Positions 23,601 through 35,200 of a DNA stretch of 64,000 nucleotides are shown in pieces. Source of the stretch: Craterostigma plantagineum (lineage: Eukaryota; Streptophyta; Magnoliopsida; Lamiales; Linderniaceae); the NCBI GenBank assembly GCA_027422505.1, contig JAPQWV010000002.1, positions 30,234,501 through 30,298,500 on the forward strand, given 5' to 3'. The position numbers were made by a program, and so were the translations under genes. The notes beneath the pieces are model-generated. The model was given only the letters and a program-made list of their open reading frames with translations, searched no databases and was not told the origin of the DNA. Numbering within the stretch: position 1 is the first letter of the stretch; each line of letters begins with the position of its first letter.

Positions 23601-24319
23601 AGAAATCTGGTCATAAATGTCTTGTTGTGTACACCTCTTTGCGAGCTAACGTGACAGGTTCATGGTACTTCGATAGCGGGTGTTCCCGACATATGACGGG
23701 TACCAAGGAATATCTCAGTGATTATACGCCTTTAAGGAGTGGATCTGTAACGTTCGGAGGAGGCTCCAAAGGTCGGATTATCGGCCGTGGCAGATTGAAC
23801 GTGCCCGACTTTCCCAAGTTGAGCAATGTACTCCATGTTGACGGACTTGTAGCGAATCTGATCAGCATTAGCCAGCTTTGCGACGACGATCTTGAGGTAA
23901 GGTTCAATAAGGAGTGTTGTGAAGTTTTTAACCGCGATTCTGTTCGAGTGATGGCAGGTAAAAGATCGAGTGACAATTGCTACCTAGTCGGCGACAATCC
24001 AGTGTGAAGGACGTGTGCCAACTCTCTAAGGCCGGGGATGATGTGATCCTATGGCACTACAAACTGGGCCACGTCAACTACAGAACTTTGGCAACTTATC
24101 AAGCATGACGCAATCAGAGGCATTCCGAAGTATAAGGAGTTTGGTAAGGTTATTTGTGAGTCGTGTTTGAAGGGTAAGCAAACACATGTTAGTCATAATG
24201 TTGACCAACAAGCTGCCCAAGATTTTAAAACTGCTAACTGTTTTCAATTTATTCACATGGATTTGATGGGTCCGATGGAAGTAGATAGTATAGGAGGCAG
24301 GAAATACGCTTATGTGCAG
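20700..24319 (+). mobile_element. Truncated copia retrotransposon, Sirevirus type, copy 1
   Basis: LTR-like sequence from about 20700 (start not resolved) leads to a primer-binding site TGGTATCAGAGCC at 21632. A gag-protease gene follows, then remnants of the GAG-pre-integrase domain (LWHYKLGHVNYRTL near 24050) and integrase start (FQFIHMDLMGPMEVD near 24245). The coding sequence stops abruptly at 24319 where unrelated sequence begins, so reverse transcriptase, RNase H and the 3' LTR are absent. It shares the block AGGCACGCAGCAAGTTATTT near its LTR end with the copy at 62115. Confidence 0.75.
21680..24007 (+). CDS. Gag-protease of the Sirevirus-type copia element
   Basis: Retrotransposon structural and protease polyprotein, 775 aa from the ATG at 21680, with order typical of copia. 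A gag N-terminus (VPVLDGSNYAYWKVRVRQC, later SALNAIF-like ALNAIFSSVD) is followed by the retained helices AWDLLQRYCEGDASVKQTRL. A first zinc knuckle is corrupted: it begins VRCYECQ and then leaves the frame seen in the other copy (GWGHFANEC). A Glu/Lys-rich coiled segment follows at about 420-510, then a second zinc knuckle CHHCKQTGHLKPFC, and an aspartic protease with active site DSGCSRHMTG near residue 690. The ORF ends soon after the protease; integrase fragments downstream are out of frame. The double zinc knuckle favours the Sirevirus lineage. Likely inactive. Confidence 0.8.
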   Translation: MDVSSSNYIGKVPVLDGSNYAYWKVRVRQCIKSIDVRAWESLIHGYSTPKTAPDEDGEVYEKPVTEWSLQERNAAEFNDKALNAIFSSVDIFMFKIIQNSTTANDAWDLLQRYCEGDASVKQTRLRLLLNQFENLRMKDDEDVTTYFGKILTISSECASLGEPIANKVLISKPIRTLNPKFNVKVAAVEEAHNLSTMDLNTLMNIMKNYETNLEVQQRASRGKNLALVSQPSKEQTEVDPNDEDDMAMIVKKFTKFLQKKNVGQNVGPTFRKGQNVKGEPTSAPPFIKRKPDGKKKNISYDSVRCYECQDGAILPTNVQTHFGNAGNRFGWTSPMMKMQSPTQHMQSSVTVQSFSEGEDDEDQQIGFTAVTDVEPTSDSTSEKHIIFYYDDSNCFDGYLSSDDADTGCCEEVQMKEAFELMSAQYEIEKAKNQQLKAAVEILSEENEKNEKLIESLVEGMNKMEVVLTRKDKEIDKLQRRVDEADETFKKLNKGKSTLDEVLSLGIFDKQGLGFSNQPVCDNPKPVSHAQPKRVFVKSHVTSDVSGNTIVNTSPKHATTKSKDSSYICHHCKQTGHLKPFCWKLKREISAKKSMSAELSSNIPLNIEKSVLSRVSGETSAGSSSSSSKQNAVVSSRNVWVEKSGHKCLVVYTSLRANVTGSWYFDSGCSRHMTGTKEYLSDYTPLRSGSVTFGGGSKGRIIGRGRLNVPDFPKLSNVLHVDGLVANLISISQLCDDDLEVRFNKECCEVFNRDSVRVMAGKRSSDNCYLVGDNPV

Positions 24320-24650
24320 GGTAATTGTAGGGTAACCAAGATGGTGGTTTATATGTGTGTCATATGTGCTTATTTGGCACTTTATATGACACACCACCAT
24401 TATGGATGTGTCATGAGTATGACACTGTGTCATATTTATGACACTGTGTTATAGAATATTAAAATATTATGAGGAGAGAGAATGAGGGCGAAAAAAAATA
24501 ATTATTTATAGTTGTGGATCCGTGTTATAGTGGTGTTATTATAGTGGAAAAAAGTAGAATAAAAGTGTTATAGAATAAAATATAGAAAAATATAGAGAAA
24601 AGCTGACGTGGAAGTATTATGGGTGTGTTATTATTGTGGACACCCCGTCT
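24320..24650. mobile_element. Short AT-rich insertion at the copia breakpoint
   Basis: Sequence unrelated to copia begins at GGTAATTGTAGGG and ends near GTGTTATTATTGTGGACACC. It contains several GTGTCATA and TATGACAC motifs in both orientations (24355-24445). This looks like a small DNA element that either truncated or landed next to the copia remnant. I found no convincing terminal repeats or target duplication, so the call is weak. Confidence 0.3.
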
Positions 24651-24788
24651 CAACCTTTGACTTTACACGAAAAATATTTCGAAACAAATCATTTATTTAT
24701 TCAACACAAAATATTTAATACACGAGCTGACGAGCCTGACATTTTCTTTCATGATATCATCATCACCATCAGGAAAACCATATATAAC

Positions 24789-25338
24789 CAAGGTTCTGAA
24801 ACCGGGTTTTCGAACCGGACCGAAAATTTTAGTGGTTTAAGGTTTAGTGGTTTAACCGCTATAGAACCGGAATCAAACCGGAGTAAAACCGGTATCTTAA
24901 ATATGATAAATATACATTTTATATATGAATCAATCAATAATATGAAAAATATACATGTTTTAATGAACTTTTTTCAAACTATAATTGTATAAATCAAGAG
25001 GTAAAATTAAATAAAAGTAAATTGCCGTGGGTTGTATAAATTAATCGTATGTCAAGTATTAAATCTATGAGTTGGGGTCAAATTTGAATAAAAATAAAAT
25101 AGTGAGCTAATAGGTTAATTATAAAATATTAAAATTAAGGTGTTGGGTGGATTCGAACCCAAGCCTATTAAGTAAAATACTTATAACTTAACCACTAGAC
25201 CAAACTAATTTATTGGTTTTTTTATTTTGTATACTTTATTTAAACAAATATTTTTTTTATTTTTAAATTTAAAAAAAAAAAGACCAGACCGGAACCGGAC
25301 CGGATTTTTGACCGGTCGGTCCGGTCTTAACAACCCTG
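24789..25338. mobile_element. hAT-type element carrying tRNA-like boxes
   Basis: Left end CAAGGTTCTGAAACCGG and inverted right end CAGGGTTGTTAAGACCGG are flanked by the 8-bp duplication TATATAAC (24781-24788 and 25339-25346). ACCGG-type motifs cluster near both ends, as in other hAT MITEs. There is no transposase. A tRNA-like segment lies at 25139-25207 on the minus strand. Confidence 0.85.
25139..25207 (-). other. tRNA-like sequence (A and B boxes) within the hAT element
   Basis: The minus strand reads TGGTCTAGTGGTTAAG (A-box-like) and, about 30 nt later, GGGTTCGAATCC, which fits the RNA polymerase III B box GGTTCRANNCC exactly. The acceptor and T stems do not pair properly, so it is not a functional tRNA. 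It is probably a degenerate tRNA or tRNA-derived SINE head captured by the element. Confidence 0.5.
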
Positions 25339-25447
25339 TATATAACATTTGGTTTCTAGCAACAAATTATAGTAAAATGCCAGAAATTTTATCTCAAGTA
25401 CACTAAAACCAGGCCAAGACCATACAATATGATCAGAATATTTATGA

Positions 25448-26827
25448 TTATTTCTTCATGAGGAGAACAACTGTGTGTGCAGCTATGCTCCTATTCTCAC
25501 CGAGGCTATCAACCTTCTCATGAGTCTTTGCTTTGAGGTTTACAACTGAAGGATCTGCGCCGAGCAGCTCACATAAGTTAGCCCTTATTGCCTCTTTATG
25601 GGGACTCAACTTTGGCCTTTGGAGAATCAACGTAGCGTCCAAATTCCCAAGTTCATAGCCCGCCTCGTGCATTAGTCGAACCTGAATATATATAGCATAT
25701 ACATCAAGAATTGATTCGATAATCAAGAAGTCCCTTACTTAGATATGCTATCAGAGATTTTTAATGGCTTTTTTATCACATCAAGAAACTGCAAATCGAA
25801 CAACTTTCTTACCGCTTCCTTCATGAAGACAGAAGATGCGGCGCCTTTCCATTTAGGATCCGTGTCTGGAAAAATCTGACCAATGTCTGGGAGTCCAAGT
25901 GCACCTAATATTGCATCAACCACACAATGGAGCAATACATCGCCTGCATCATAGTAAAGAACACCAAAGGTTTAGTCCCAGCAGCTTCATAAACAACCTT
26001 TGCAAGACTTATTGGATATAAACTGTGATCTCGTATGGGACTATCAGGGGAGTAAGTATTTCAACAACCTAACGAAGCAAAATCGAGTCTTTTGAGGGCT
26101 TGCAATGATTCCAGTGACAAATTGTAGCAGCTTTTCGACAAACCATACAACTCCACTGCTACTACTATTACAATGACAATACTAGCTAGCCAGGAGAAAA
26201 TTTGCCTGATGATTCTATCCGAACAAAAATCTTGCTCAATTTTTATGGGACTTGGGAATAATATGTATTGAGTTTCTTGGATGTTTAGTTGGCGAGCCAG
26301 TTTCAACCTATTTCTTGAATATGTTTCGCTTGACCATTTCTTAGTTAACCCAATCGAGCTACCAAAGATAAGTGTTAGAATTAAATCGATTCAGATTAAA
26401 TAACATCTGAGCCCAACCAACTAGCGGTCATAGCTCACAGCAGCAACATCAACTGTAAAGACAACAAACAAAAAGTTGAACTAATGAAATTACCATCAGA
26501 GTGAGCCTCGCAGCCACGATCGTGAGGAATATTGACGCCGCCGATGATGAGCGGGTAACCTGGCTCGAGGCGGTGGAGGTCAAACCCGTGGCCGACGCGG
26601 AAAGGAAGCGCCTTTGAATTTCCGGCGGCCGGAGCTTGAGGTTCGGCGTCGACGGCGGTAGCAGCCGCTACGACGAGCGAGGTGGATTTCAGCTTCAGAG
26701 ATGTGAAGGACGGCCTCGCGCCGGGAAAGTTGACCGGGACATTCCGCCCTGTTAGGGCTTTCTGGTCAGAAGAATTCGTGAAGCGAGTTGGAGTTGCGTA
26801 ATAGAGTGACGAAGACGCCATAGCCAT
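25448..26827 (-). CDS. ISPF: 2-C-methyl-D-erythritol 2,4-cyclodiphosphate synthase, plastid
   Basis: Fifth enzyme of the plastid MEP pathway to isoprenoids: it converts CDP-methylerythritol 2-phosphate to the cyclodiphosphate, releasing CMP. Three exons on the minus strand, 26827-26494, 25943-25813, 25681-25448, join to 232 aa, the usual plant length. Residues 1 to about 72 form a Ser/Ala-rich transit peptide. The mature part starts [19 protein letters not shown], with the metal-binding D83 and H85 of the DxH motif, then [16 protein letters not shown] and the C-terminal block [18 protein letters not shown]. The ATG at 26827 (MAMASSS) is preferred because it gives a normal transit peptide; an upstream in-frame ATG at 27082 would add about 85 unlikely residues. 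The gene is divergent from the WRKY gene. Confidence 0.94.
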
Positions 26828-27921
26828 CCCTTGATTATCTTCTGTGTGCGTATTTGCAGTGCTTTTGTTTGGACTAAATTGTCGTGAACTTCGGTGGCTC
26901 GTGGAACACGGAGGGAGTTCGTCCGCTATTTTTATAATTGGTCCTCGTTTGTTTTCTTTAAGCCCTCCATGTTTGACCATAGACCAAGATAAGCCCCACA
27001 ATTCTAATATTGTTATATTTAGCACCATTTTAACTTTACCTGATCTATCGTCTATTGATGAAGTACTTGTGAAATTTTTCATTAGTACTAAGTGGTTAAG
27101 ATCTTCTATATATATACATGCATACCCGAGAATATAGTCATGTGGTGGCTAGCAACAACAAATCATAGTTATCAAACTGTCTTGCATGACGTTCTTTTGA
27201 ATGCTAAGAAATCAATATCCAAGGAAGTAAAGAGATACAATCTCTGCTCTGAAGCGGTTTCAACCATCACGAAAAGCTCTTCCTTCCTTGTAGTTATAAC
27301 GTAAATGTAAATAATAAAAAAAATATATGATTTCAAACAATTTCATACTTTTTGGATTGATTACTTCCAACTTGTAGATTTATTATTAAAAGAATACGTG
27401 TATTGATTGGCAGCTTGATCAGATTGACGTTTGGGGTTTGCACGGAGCTTAAAAGTTTCGAGTAATGCGTCCAATTCTTAACCATATTGAAGCTAATGTT
27501 ACAGTGAAGTCTCTCATTCATCATTTTCTAAACTACCCCCAACAGCATGCATGCCTTGTTATCCTCCTACAAGATAACTCTAAAGTTAGTTGTCTATTTT
27601 TTACCATATAACCTTTTAAGACTTCATTCCCCATTGTCTTAACCTCCTCACTTTATTGTCACCACCATATTATTATGCCCCTTCGTCACGTCTCTTGTAT
27701 AAGGGAAGTTGAACAGATCAGAATTATTAGGTGAACTGTTGCCTATAACCCTCCCATTTATCCTAGGATAGGAATATTCACAAGGAAGCCTTCTCTTTCT
27801 CTATGTGGGGTCTATGTATAGGTCCATATATATAATATTCTTTCTAGCCTTACACACCCTATAAATCCACAAGTGTAAAACTGTGGATTAATTCCAGAAA
27901 AATTTCCCACCTCGACTTACT
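26828..27921. other. Divergent intergenic region between ISPF and WRKY
   Basis: About 1.1 kb serving as the upstream region of both genes. I see no gene or clear transposon. A TATA-like motif lies just upstream of the WRKY start. A TTGAC core is seen near 27420-27427, a possible W-box, but such short motifs are common by chance. Confidence 0.5.
27860..27866 (+). promoter_or_regulatory. TATA box candidate for the WRKY gene
   Basis: TATAAAT in the context ACCCTATAAATCC, 56-62 bp upstream of the WRKY ATG. The position allows a short leader. Another AT-rich run, ATATATATAATATTC near 27826, is an alternative. Confidence 0.45.
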
Positions 27922-28590
27922 ATGGAAGGCGAAGATTTTCCTTACTTGTTTGAGCCATCTTCGACATTCCCAATATCAAACACATTGAATACAAACACTA
28001 ATGAGTATAAGGACACATCTACCATACTAACCCAATCCTACCATTCATCTGATCAGATTGATCTTTCCCGACTTCTATTCGCTGGCTCCGAGCCAAATTC
28101 AAACCCTTTGAGGGTGCCAAATACTTCTGTTAAATCCAGGGAAGTGGAGAACAGTGTCAAGTCTAGATTAGGAAAAAGGAAGAAATATGTTCCACCAAGG
28201 GTTGCATTTCACACAAGGAGTGACGAAGATATTCTTGACGATGGATACAAGTGGAGAAAATATGGCCAGAAATCTGTTAAAAATAGTGCCCATCCCAGGT
28301 ATGATACTATTTTAAAAGGGTAATGACATAACAATGCAGACCAATTAACTACCTATTAACATTGAGCTTTTCTCTTATTCGGTTTTTTGTGGTTTTCGCA
28401 TATGTGACTAAGGAGTTATTACCGTTGCACGCATCACACGTGCAATGTGAAGAAACAGATACAGAGGCTTTCCAAAGACACCAGCGTTGTTGTGACTACC
28501 TATGAAGGAATTCATAACCATCCCTGTGAAAAGCTAATGGAGACGTTGAGCCCACTTCTCAAACAGCTTCAGTTTCTCACCAATTTCTGA
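27922..28590 (+). CDS. WRKY transcription factor, group IIc (WRKY24/56-like)
   Basis: DNA-binding regulator that recognises W-box (TTGAC) elements. Two exons, 27922-28298 and 28413-28590, join to 184 aa. The WRKY domain contains [24 protein letters not shown] with WRKYGQK at 111-117, and zinc ligands C131, C136, H160 and H162 (C-x4-C-x23-H-x-H, group IIc spacing). The single intron splits the Arg codon of HPR, the conserved position in WRKY genes. The C-terminus [15 protein letters not shown] is the signature I associate with Arabidopsis WRKY24 and WRKY56. The N-terminal half is Ser/Thr/Asn-rich with a basic KRKK near residue 90. It looks intact; I cannot choose between close paralogues, so no symbol is given. 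Confidence 0.93.
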
Positions 28591-29236
28591 AAGTTGTTAG
28601 CCCATCATCTCCAGGTTATTCCAGTCCAAGAATAAGCCTAAATTACCGACTGGTTACTGCTCAAATATGTAAAGAACTGTAACTTAACAGAAAGTAGTAA
28701 CAGGTGTCAAAGTGTAATGCATCCTATGAAAAAACTGGTCTTTCCTAAACTCTCGTCCTAAAGCGCTATAAGAATCAGGCATCAAAGTGCTATAAGAATC
28801 AGGCATTTCAAGTGTCAAGTTCTCAAAAGTCAAATCTATTAAAATCCACCGATTCAGGGTGAACCAACTATGGCATGATATGATAGTGATTAATAATGAA
28901 TTAAGGGAATCACAAGTGATAGTAGCTTCTTAGCAAAAAACGTTGTTCCCCTTACTTTAATACTTCAATAGGAATCACTCAACAAAACAAGGCAATATAT
29001 TGTACGGTGAAAATCAGTAAAGAAAAGAGTCAACACACGATCATTCATTTCACTGCATCTGAGAACTATAACCAAGAACAATATAAACGACCAAGAAGCT
29101 GAATCAGCTAGCAAAGTATCTCTTAAATTTGATAAGTGTATCATATGCATTTTTGCGTGTTTATTGAAAGTTGAGAACTCCAAATTCGAAGGTCAAAAGA
29201 TACCTCAGCGATATATGTTGCCAAACTCCCCATTAT
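28591..29236. other. Intergenic region between convergent WRKY and WD40 genes
   Basis: The 3' flank of the WRKY gene on the left and of the WD40 gene on the right. A small direct repeat is present near 28764-28806 (GCTATAAGAATCAGGCAT twice). Otherwise I see nothing. Confidence 0.5.
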
Positions 29237-32200
29237 TTACAGCAGGAATGTGCTTAACTCATGTCCATGCTGCGTGAGCTTTAATTTTCTTTCCCCAACC
29301 CATTCAAGTCTATAAGACATGTCAAGGTTGTGAATCAGGACCTTTAATCTGTCAATGTCACCTGATGACTTGCTTCTTTCCTACACAAAAACAAATTGAA
29401 AAAATACGCAGGACAGTTCATATCCATGATGATTGTAATAATAGTTCGATCCAGTATGAATCATCATTCAATGTCGGCGCATTAGATAATCAACACATAC
29501 CGGCCAACTAACACGTATTTTCTAATGCAAAAAAATATGGTATTCTCATGGGGAGACACTAACTATACTAGAATCTGTTGAGCTGCCACCATTTGTCGCA
29601 AAATCTGTCTAGCTGATTGATTCTATCACTATTATATCGATCCACATGCTGCAGAGTTTGAGAATAGTAACAAATGGATCGAGAAAACTTGATAAAATAA
29701 ATTACCAGTGAAGCGGCTTGACCATCTTCATACGATACACTAGCAATTATGCTGGACCTAGCAGAATTAGGTGAGAACCCATCCCATGGAGGAAGAAGTA
29801 TCAGCTTCGTACACTGGACAGGAACCAGGGTTCGACTTAGCTTCTCCCACCAAGCAGATCCCAGTGACCACCATCTAATCATCAAACCATTCTCTGAAAA
29901 CGCAACAAGGCCCTGCAAGGAAAAAAATGAAGGAGGATGCGGAAAAAAAAAAAAAAAAGGAGAATTGACCTCATATGTTTCATGAATTGCCATTTGCAGT
30001 GGTCGCAAGGTGTTTCTATAAAATGATGAAACAAGCGAACCAAGGAATAACGGTTTCAAATGAATTAACTTGTCAAACAAGCATGTATACCTCTCCATCT
30101 GGTGAGAAGCTTATAGCAGATATTGCAGTACTTAGAGCGGCTTCTGACTTCTCTCCAACCAAACTTGGAAGTCCAGGAGGTCCACTGGCGTCCAATACCT
30201 TTATCATGCTCGTGCTACAGCCAAACATGGAAGTCAATATTGGCAATTTTCAGAGCAATCAGCAATTCATGTATGTTATGGGTGAACAAGAAATATCAGA
30301 CAATCTTTGCTCAGCGTTGACAGATACTATAGTTCTTCTACTTTTAAAAAGATGGTTCCGTTTACTTCAGCGCACCAAGTGAACATCCTTAGGACATGCA
30401 ACGGTTTTTAAAGAAACAATCTGAAACCTAGGGTCAGCCACATACATAAATCTACCACACCGTTATGAAATTTATAACATAAGTTTGTCATGCTATAATA
30501 ATATAAAATGGTCTTGCAACGGGAAGAACATTAGAGACGGTACAGATATATGGTCAGCAACAAGGAAACAAAAGTTCAGTTGTCACTTTGATTACCTCTG
30601 CATGTCGTACACTCGAATACTAGCATTTCTAATTTCCGTGATTGCATCCCCTACTGCCAAGCGTGTCGATGTACCATTAACTGCAACCATAGGAAACACA
30701 CGCACAGCCTCTCTCAATGCCGCCGTAGAACTCTGAAGGCAACTCATGCGCATGGTTGAGTTACCTGGATCCATTGTATGTAATATAAAACTGACCACCT
30801 GAAGACCTGTCTAGGAGTTAGAAAACGTGTGCCCAAGAAAAGGACGTACAATCAACAGTAACTACAGGCAAAAATCACCAAGTTGTACTCACACACCTTG
30901 TCGAGATAAGGAGCCAAGTTTCTCGGGGAACCACGAATAACCCTGACTAAAGCCATGAGGGCAACAACATGAACAGGTGAGTCAGAAGCAGTAGACCAGA
31001 TTTGCCTTTCTATTACATTCAGAAACCCAGGTATGTCGGCCATTGCTAAGCTTGGAAGGAGAACCCCAACTAAAGTTTCCCTAATGCTAAGAGACGGAGA
31101 AGTTTGTGCAGATCCATTAATTGATGAGCTGCTGACACACTCAACTTGAAAAAAAATGTCCCCTATCAAGTGTGTAATCTGAGAATTAATGCACACTTTC
31201 CAAGTGCTCTCCATTCCTTCGGCTAGTATTTCTGCTGCAACGACAGAGTACTTTTCGTTCATGGCCATGACAAGTTTTACCAGTTGATGAACCACCACTT
31301 TGTCAAGCCTTGGTTTGACAAGGGTTGGGTACCAAACAACCAAAGCAGCAGCCACAACTATCTGAGCTGTCATTGCATCTTGTGTTGTGCCACCCACACA
31401 GGATATCCAGTCCTCTATTTCATATGATTCCAACCATTGTATTATTTCAGACTCTTGCTGGGTAGTGTCCCACTGAGCATCGACATCGTCATCTGGTATA
31501 GAACGTACTGAAGCTGCATCATCATGCCCTTCTTTTCCTGGTTTTCGATAAAGGTAAGACTCATGTTGAGTTGACTTTAAACGGCACAATGGAAGTGGAA
31601 TAGCCCTTGAAGCAGCACAGTGAAACAAAGAGCGAGCAGCCATTTTCACATGCTCAAACTCATTCTGCCAGAAACTCACCAAGAGCTGTTAAATATATAC
31701 ACAGGGAAGTTATGATAAAACGTATTATGTAACAAGCCATATAAATAGTTCGGAACTAAAAAGGTTGTCTCATCATAGCATCTTATTGCCGCAACTAAAT
31801 GCATCTGCAGAAAAGATAACTGTAACTACCCTTGAAATGCCGCCCTCAATTTACAGTGAATGTTGAAGTTCATTATAGGGAGATAAGGGAAAACTCAATA
31901 TGATGAAGAAAAGAGAACTCCGAGAAATCCACACATCAAGTTTCATATCCTTTATAGTCACATAGTGTTACCTGTAGTGAAGGAGGTCGCAAATCTGAAT
32001 ATTTCTCTGCAAATTTCCGTGTATAAAATGCTGCTAAAGCGCTGCAATTAAATGATAAGATGGTAATCACTCTACAAAAATTAGATATCCTCATGGTTTT
32101 GGTGAGTAAACACCTTATAACTAGCTCATTTCGATTCTTCTTGAACCCCTGGAAAAGAAATACCAGTTTCTAATTTCTATAATTGATATAATACAGAAAA

Positions 32201-35200
32201 TTACGAAGTTGAAGAGTCATCAAAATAGCGGATGCTTTGTGAATATCCATACTTTTCCACTGTAAAAATCAAACAATGGAGCAACTTGCTAATTTTCCAA
32301 TACCCTACCCTATGATATTACGAAGATGACTCAAATGATGTAGAAATACTAAAAAAAAGGCCATTTCTGCAAATATATAGACTGACACGCGGAACGGAAG
32401 TTTGTAATAATTGCTTTACCTACTAGATGATGAACACGAATGCCATAAGCTAATCAAGTGCTGGGCAAGAGACACAATTGTCAGCGATCGTAATGCAGAA
32501 TACTCAGCTGAAGATTTCCATAGCTGTAGTGTACCATATGTGTTAAGCATGTTTATAAAGAATCGAGAATATACACATAATCCAATCAGATAAACACCAC
32601 AAAAGTACCTCTAGCTTTGAAACAGAATCTGGAAATGCTAGCGTCATAGAACCCTTGTCCCCCAATATTCCCGTGGATACAATAAAAGAATCGGGCCGTT
32701 CCAACTTCATTTCAGTAATTAGTAAGCCATCAAGATCAATATCAACATCCCACAAGTGCAGAAATGACAAGCTGAACTGAAGGAGGCATCCTTCAAGGGA
32801 GCAAATCCACTCACGATGTTTTATTGTTGCTACGGCAGATCCATCTGGGATGGGATTGCTTTCATTATCCAGCTGACCAGGATCCTGCATCTTTGGCCCC
32901 ATTTCCACCTGAGTAGCACTCTCCCTCAATTGAGGATCATTTCTGACATTATTCTCGAGATTTATGCTGTACACAATATGGTCATCATCTTGAAGCATTT
33001 CATTCTTAGAACATAGCGACATCAACCAAGTCAGATCAAATAACAAAGAACAAACTCCAGGAAAAGGACAAGCACTAGTAATTAGGTGCTTTGCACTATT
33101 CGAGACAACTGATATCGGCAAGCCTGTTTTTATGTCTTTCCCTTTCACTGCATTGGACGATCCAGATGAATGGGCTTGACCTTTAACTGCATACGTTTCA
33201 GATGATATTGGCTGAGCTTTACTTGGGTTAGATGTTGTTAGAGAACTTTTATTAGTCGAGGCATTTAGTTGCAGTTGTGAGGCCTTTGCTACCTCAGAAA
33301 ATGGGATACTTAAAGATGATGCAGAAGTATTGCCACTCATCAAATTACTAGAGGCAACATTTTCACTAAGGACTTTAAGGAAATGGTCAAACATCGAATG
33401 TGCGGCAGATCCACGAAGAAGCCGTTCACGAGCACCTGTTTTCACATCCCAAATGTAAAGAATGTCGAGAACATCAGCTTTTCCTGAATGGTCGGGACAC
33501 AAACACGCCACATAACCTCTTACGCCATCCCACACAACTTTTGTAGGACGGTGCAGGTGTCCAGGAAACAATCTCTCCACCCTCGACGTGTCAAGTGAAA
33601 CAAGAGCAACACATGCGTCGTCCCCAACAGTTAAAAAGCAATCACTCCATGGGTGCTCGGTTTGGAATGGAGGAAGAATTATCTGACGCACCGGAGCTAC
33701 ATGTTGGTGCAAAACTGCAATTGGGAGACCAGATTTAAGATCCCATACACGAACCGTGCAGTCCAGGCTCCCCGAAAGCAGAACATGATTCGAATTACAA
33801 TTTCCTGACCCACTGACCATTTGGTGTGAAGCCAAGCATATAACTGCTCTGCTGTGCCCGGATAGATATTGCTTTTGTCCAGGTGAATCTGTTTCAGAAC
33901 TACCAATATGAAGATTTGACGCTGTAAAGGTGTGAAACTTAAAAATTTCAATATCACCATTGAATAGGCCATACACGATTCCGTAAGGTGCCATGTCATT
34001 TTTAGATATAACCATGGAAGAAGATACTAGCTGCCTGCTTAGACGTGCCCCATCATCGAACCTACTTGAGTATGTAATGTATCTGTCATGTGGAGATGTA
34101 TCATTGTTATTCCGCAAAGGGGTCTTCCCACTGAGCTTAACAGTATCTTCCTCAAGAAGACTAGAGTTTTGTCCTCCAGCTGTCGAAGAAGAGCCCATAT
34201 CCCAGCTGTCAAAAAGATTGCCTAACCCCAACATTTCACACTCTAACCCGAGCTTTTTGAATTTGTCATTTTGTTCAGGGACAAGCCAAATAGTTACACT
34301 GGGTGTCCACGACGTATGTTCTTTGACATGGAAACAAACAGACTCTACACGAAGAAGATGCTTGTTTAAAGGCAAAAGGCGGAAGAACGGTCTCATACCA
34401 GTAGAATGCAATCCAGCAGGGATGATGTACAGAGGATCAAACTTGAATATGCTACTTGAATAAGATACACTGTATACAACACCTTTACCTTTGCTATTCC
34501 ATGCAACAAATTCTAACAAGAAAACATCATTGGTCGTAAGATTGTAATCTTCACGAAATACGCCACCTATGATATACAAATCGTCATCAGGAGACAGTAA
34601 ATCTTCCGAGAACGGTATCTTGCCTAGAACAGTTCCATTATCAGCATGCCTGAATGTGCAATATGTTTCATACACCAGGGCCAAGACTTGTCTGAACTTT
34701 GCAAAAGCCACTAGTGGTTCCTTCTCTTTGGAGCTATCTATCCACCCTATTGCTTCCAAATTTGAGTATTCCTTTGGTACACGTGGTGCATTTGATCCTT
34801 TTGAGTCGAAATCATTCACTATGGGCAAATAGACTACCTTACTAAACGAATCAATAACTATTAAAGACTGCTTATCCATGTCATCTTTGGGCAAAACAGC
34901 CATAGACTTCAAAGGTCCAATAGGTACAGTCCCATGGAGAACCGTCTGTACAATACCAAGGGTAGACGAGTCCACAATTACAATTGTACACTTCGACGGT
35001 CCAGAATTCGGCCATTCATTGTCCCCCAAATCCTCGCCTCCTTCAACTGAGTGAAGCAACAAATCACTATCTTGACGAAAAAAGCAGCACATAACACATA
35101 CATATCTCCTGTTCCCTGGCACCATCCTAATCATGAACGGTTTTCCAGTCCATGGAGGAAGTTTCCTTCTTCGTCTACAGTGCCCACTCACCCTACTCCA

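Noticed and set aside
25139..25207. Functional tRNA gene
   Set aside because: A and B boxes are present but the acceptor and T stems do not pair.
26828..27082. N-terminal extension of ISPF from an upstream in-frame ATG at 27082
   Set aside because: The extra residues are unlike any plastid ISPF leader, and the ATG at 26827 gives a normal transit peptide and length.
29568..29660. Possible extra WD40-gene exon reading HVDRYNSDRINQLDRF
   Set aside because: It has an AG acceptor but does not match the expected C-terminus; skipping it joins exon 8 in phase to the well-matching last exon at 29380-29237.
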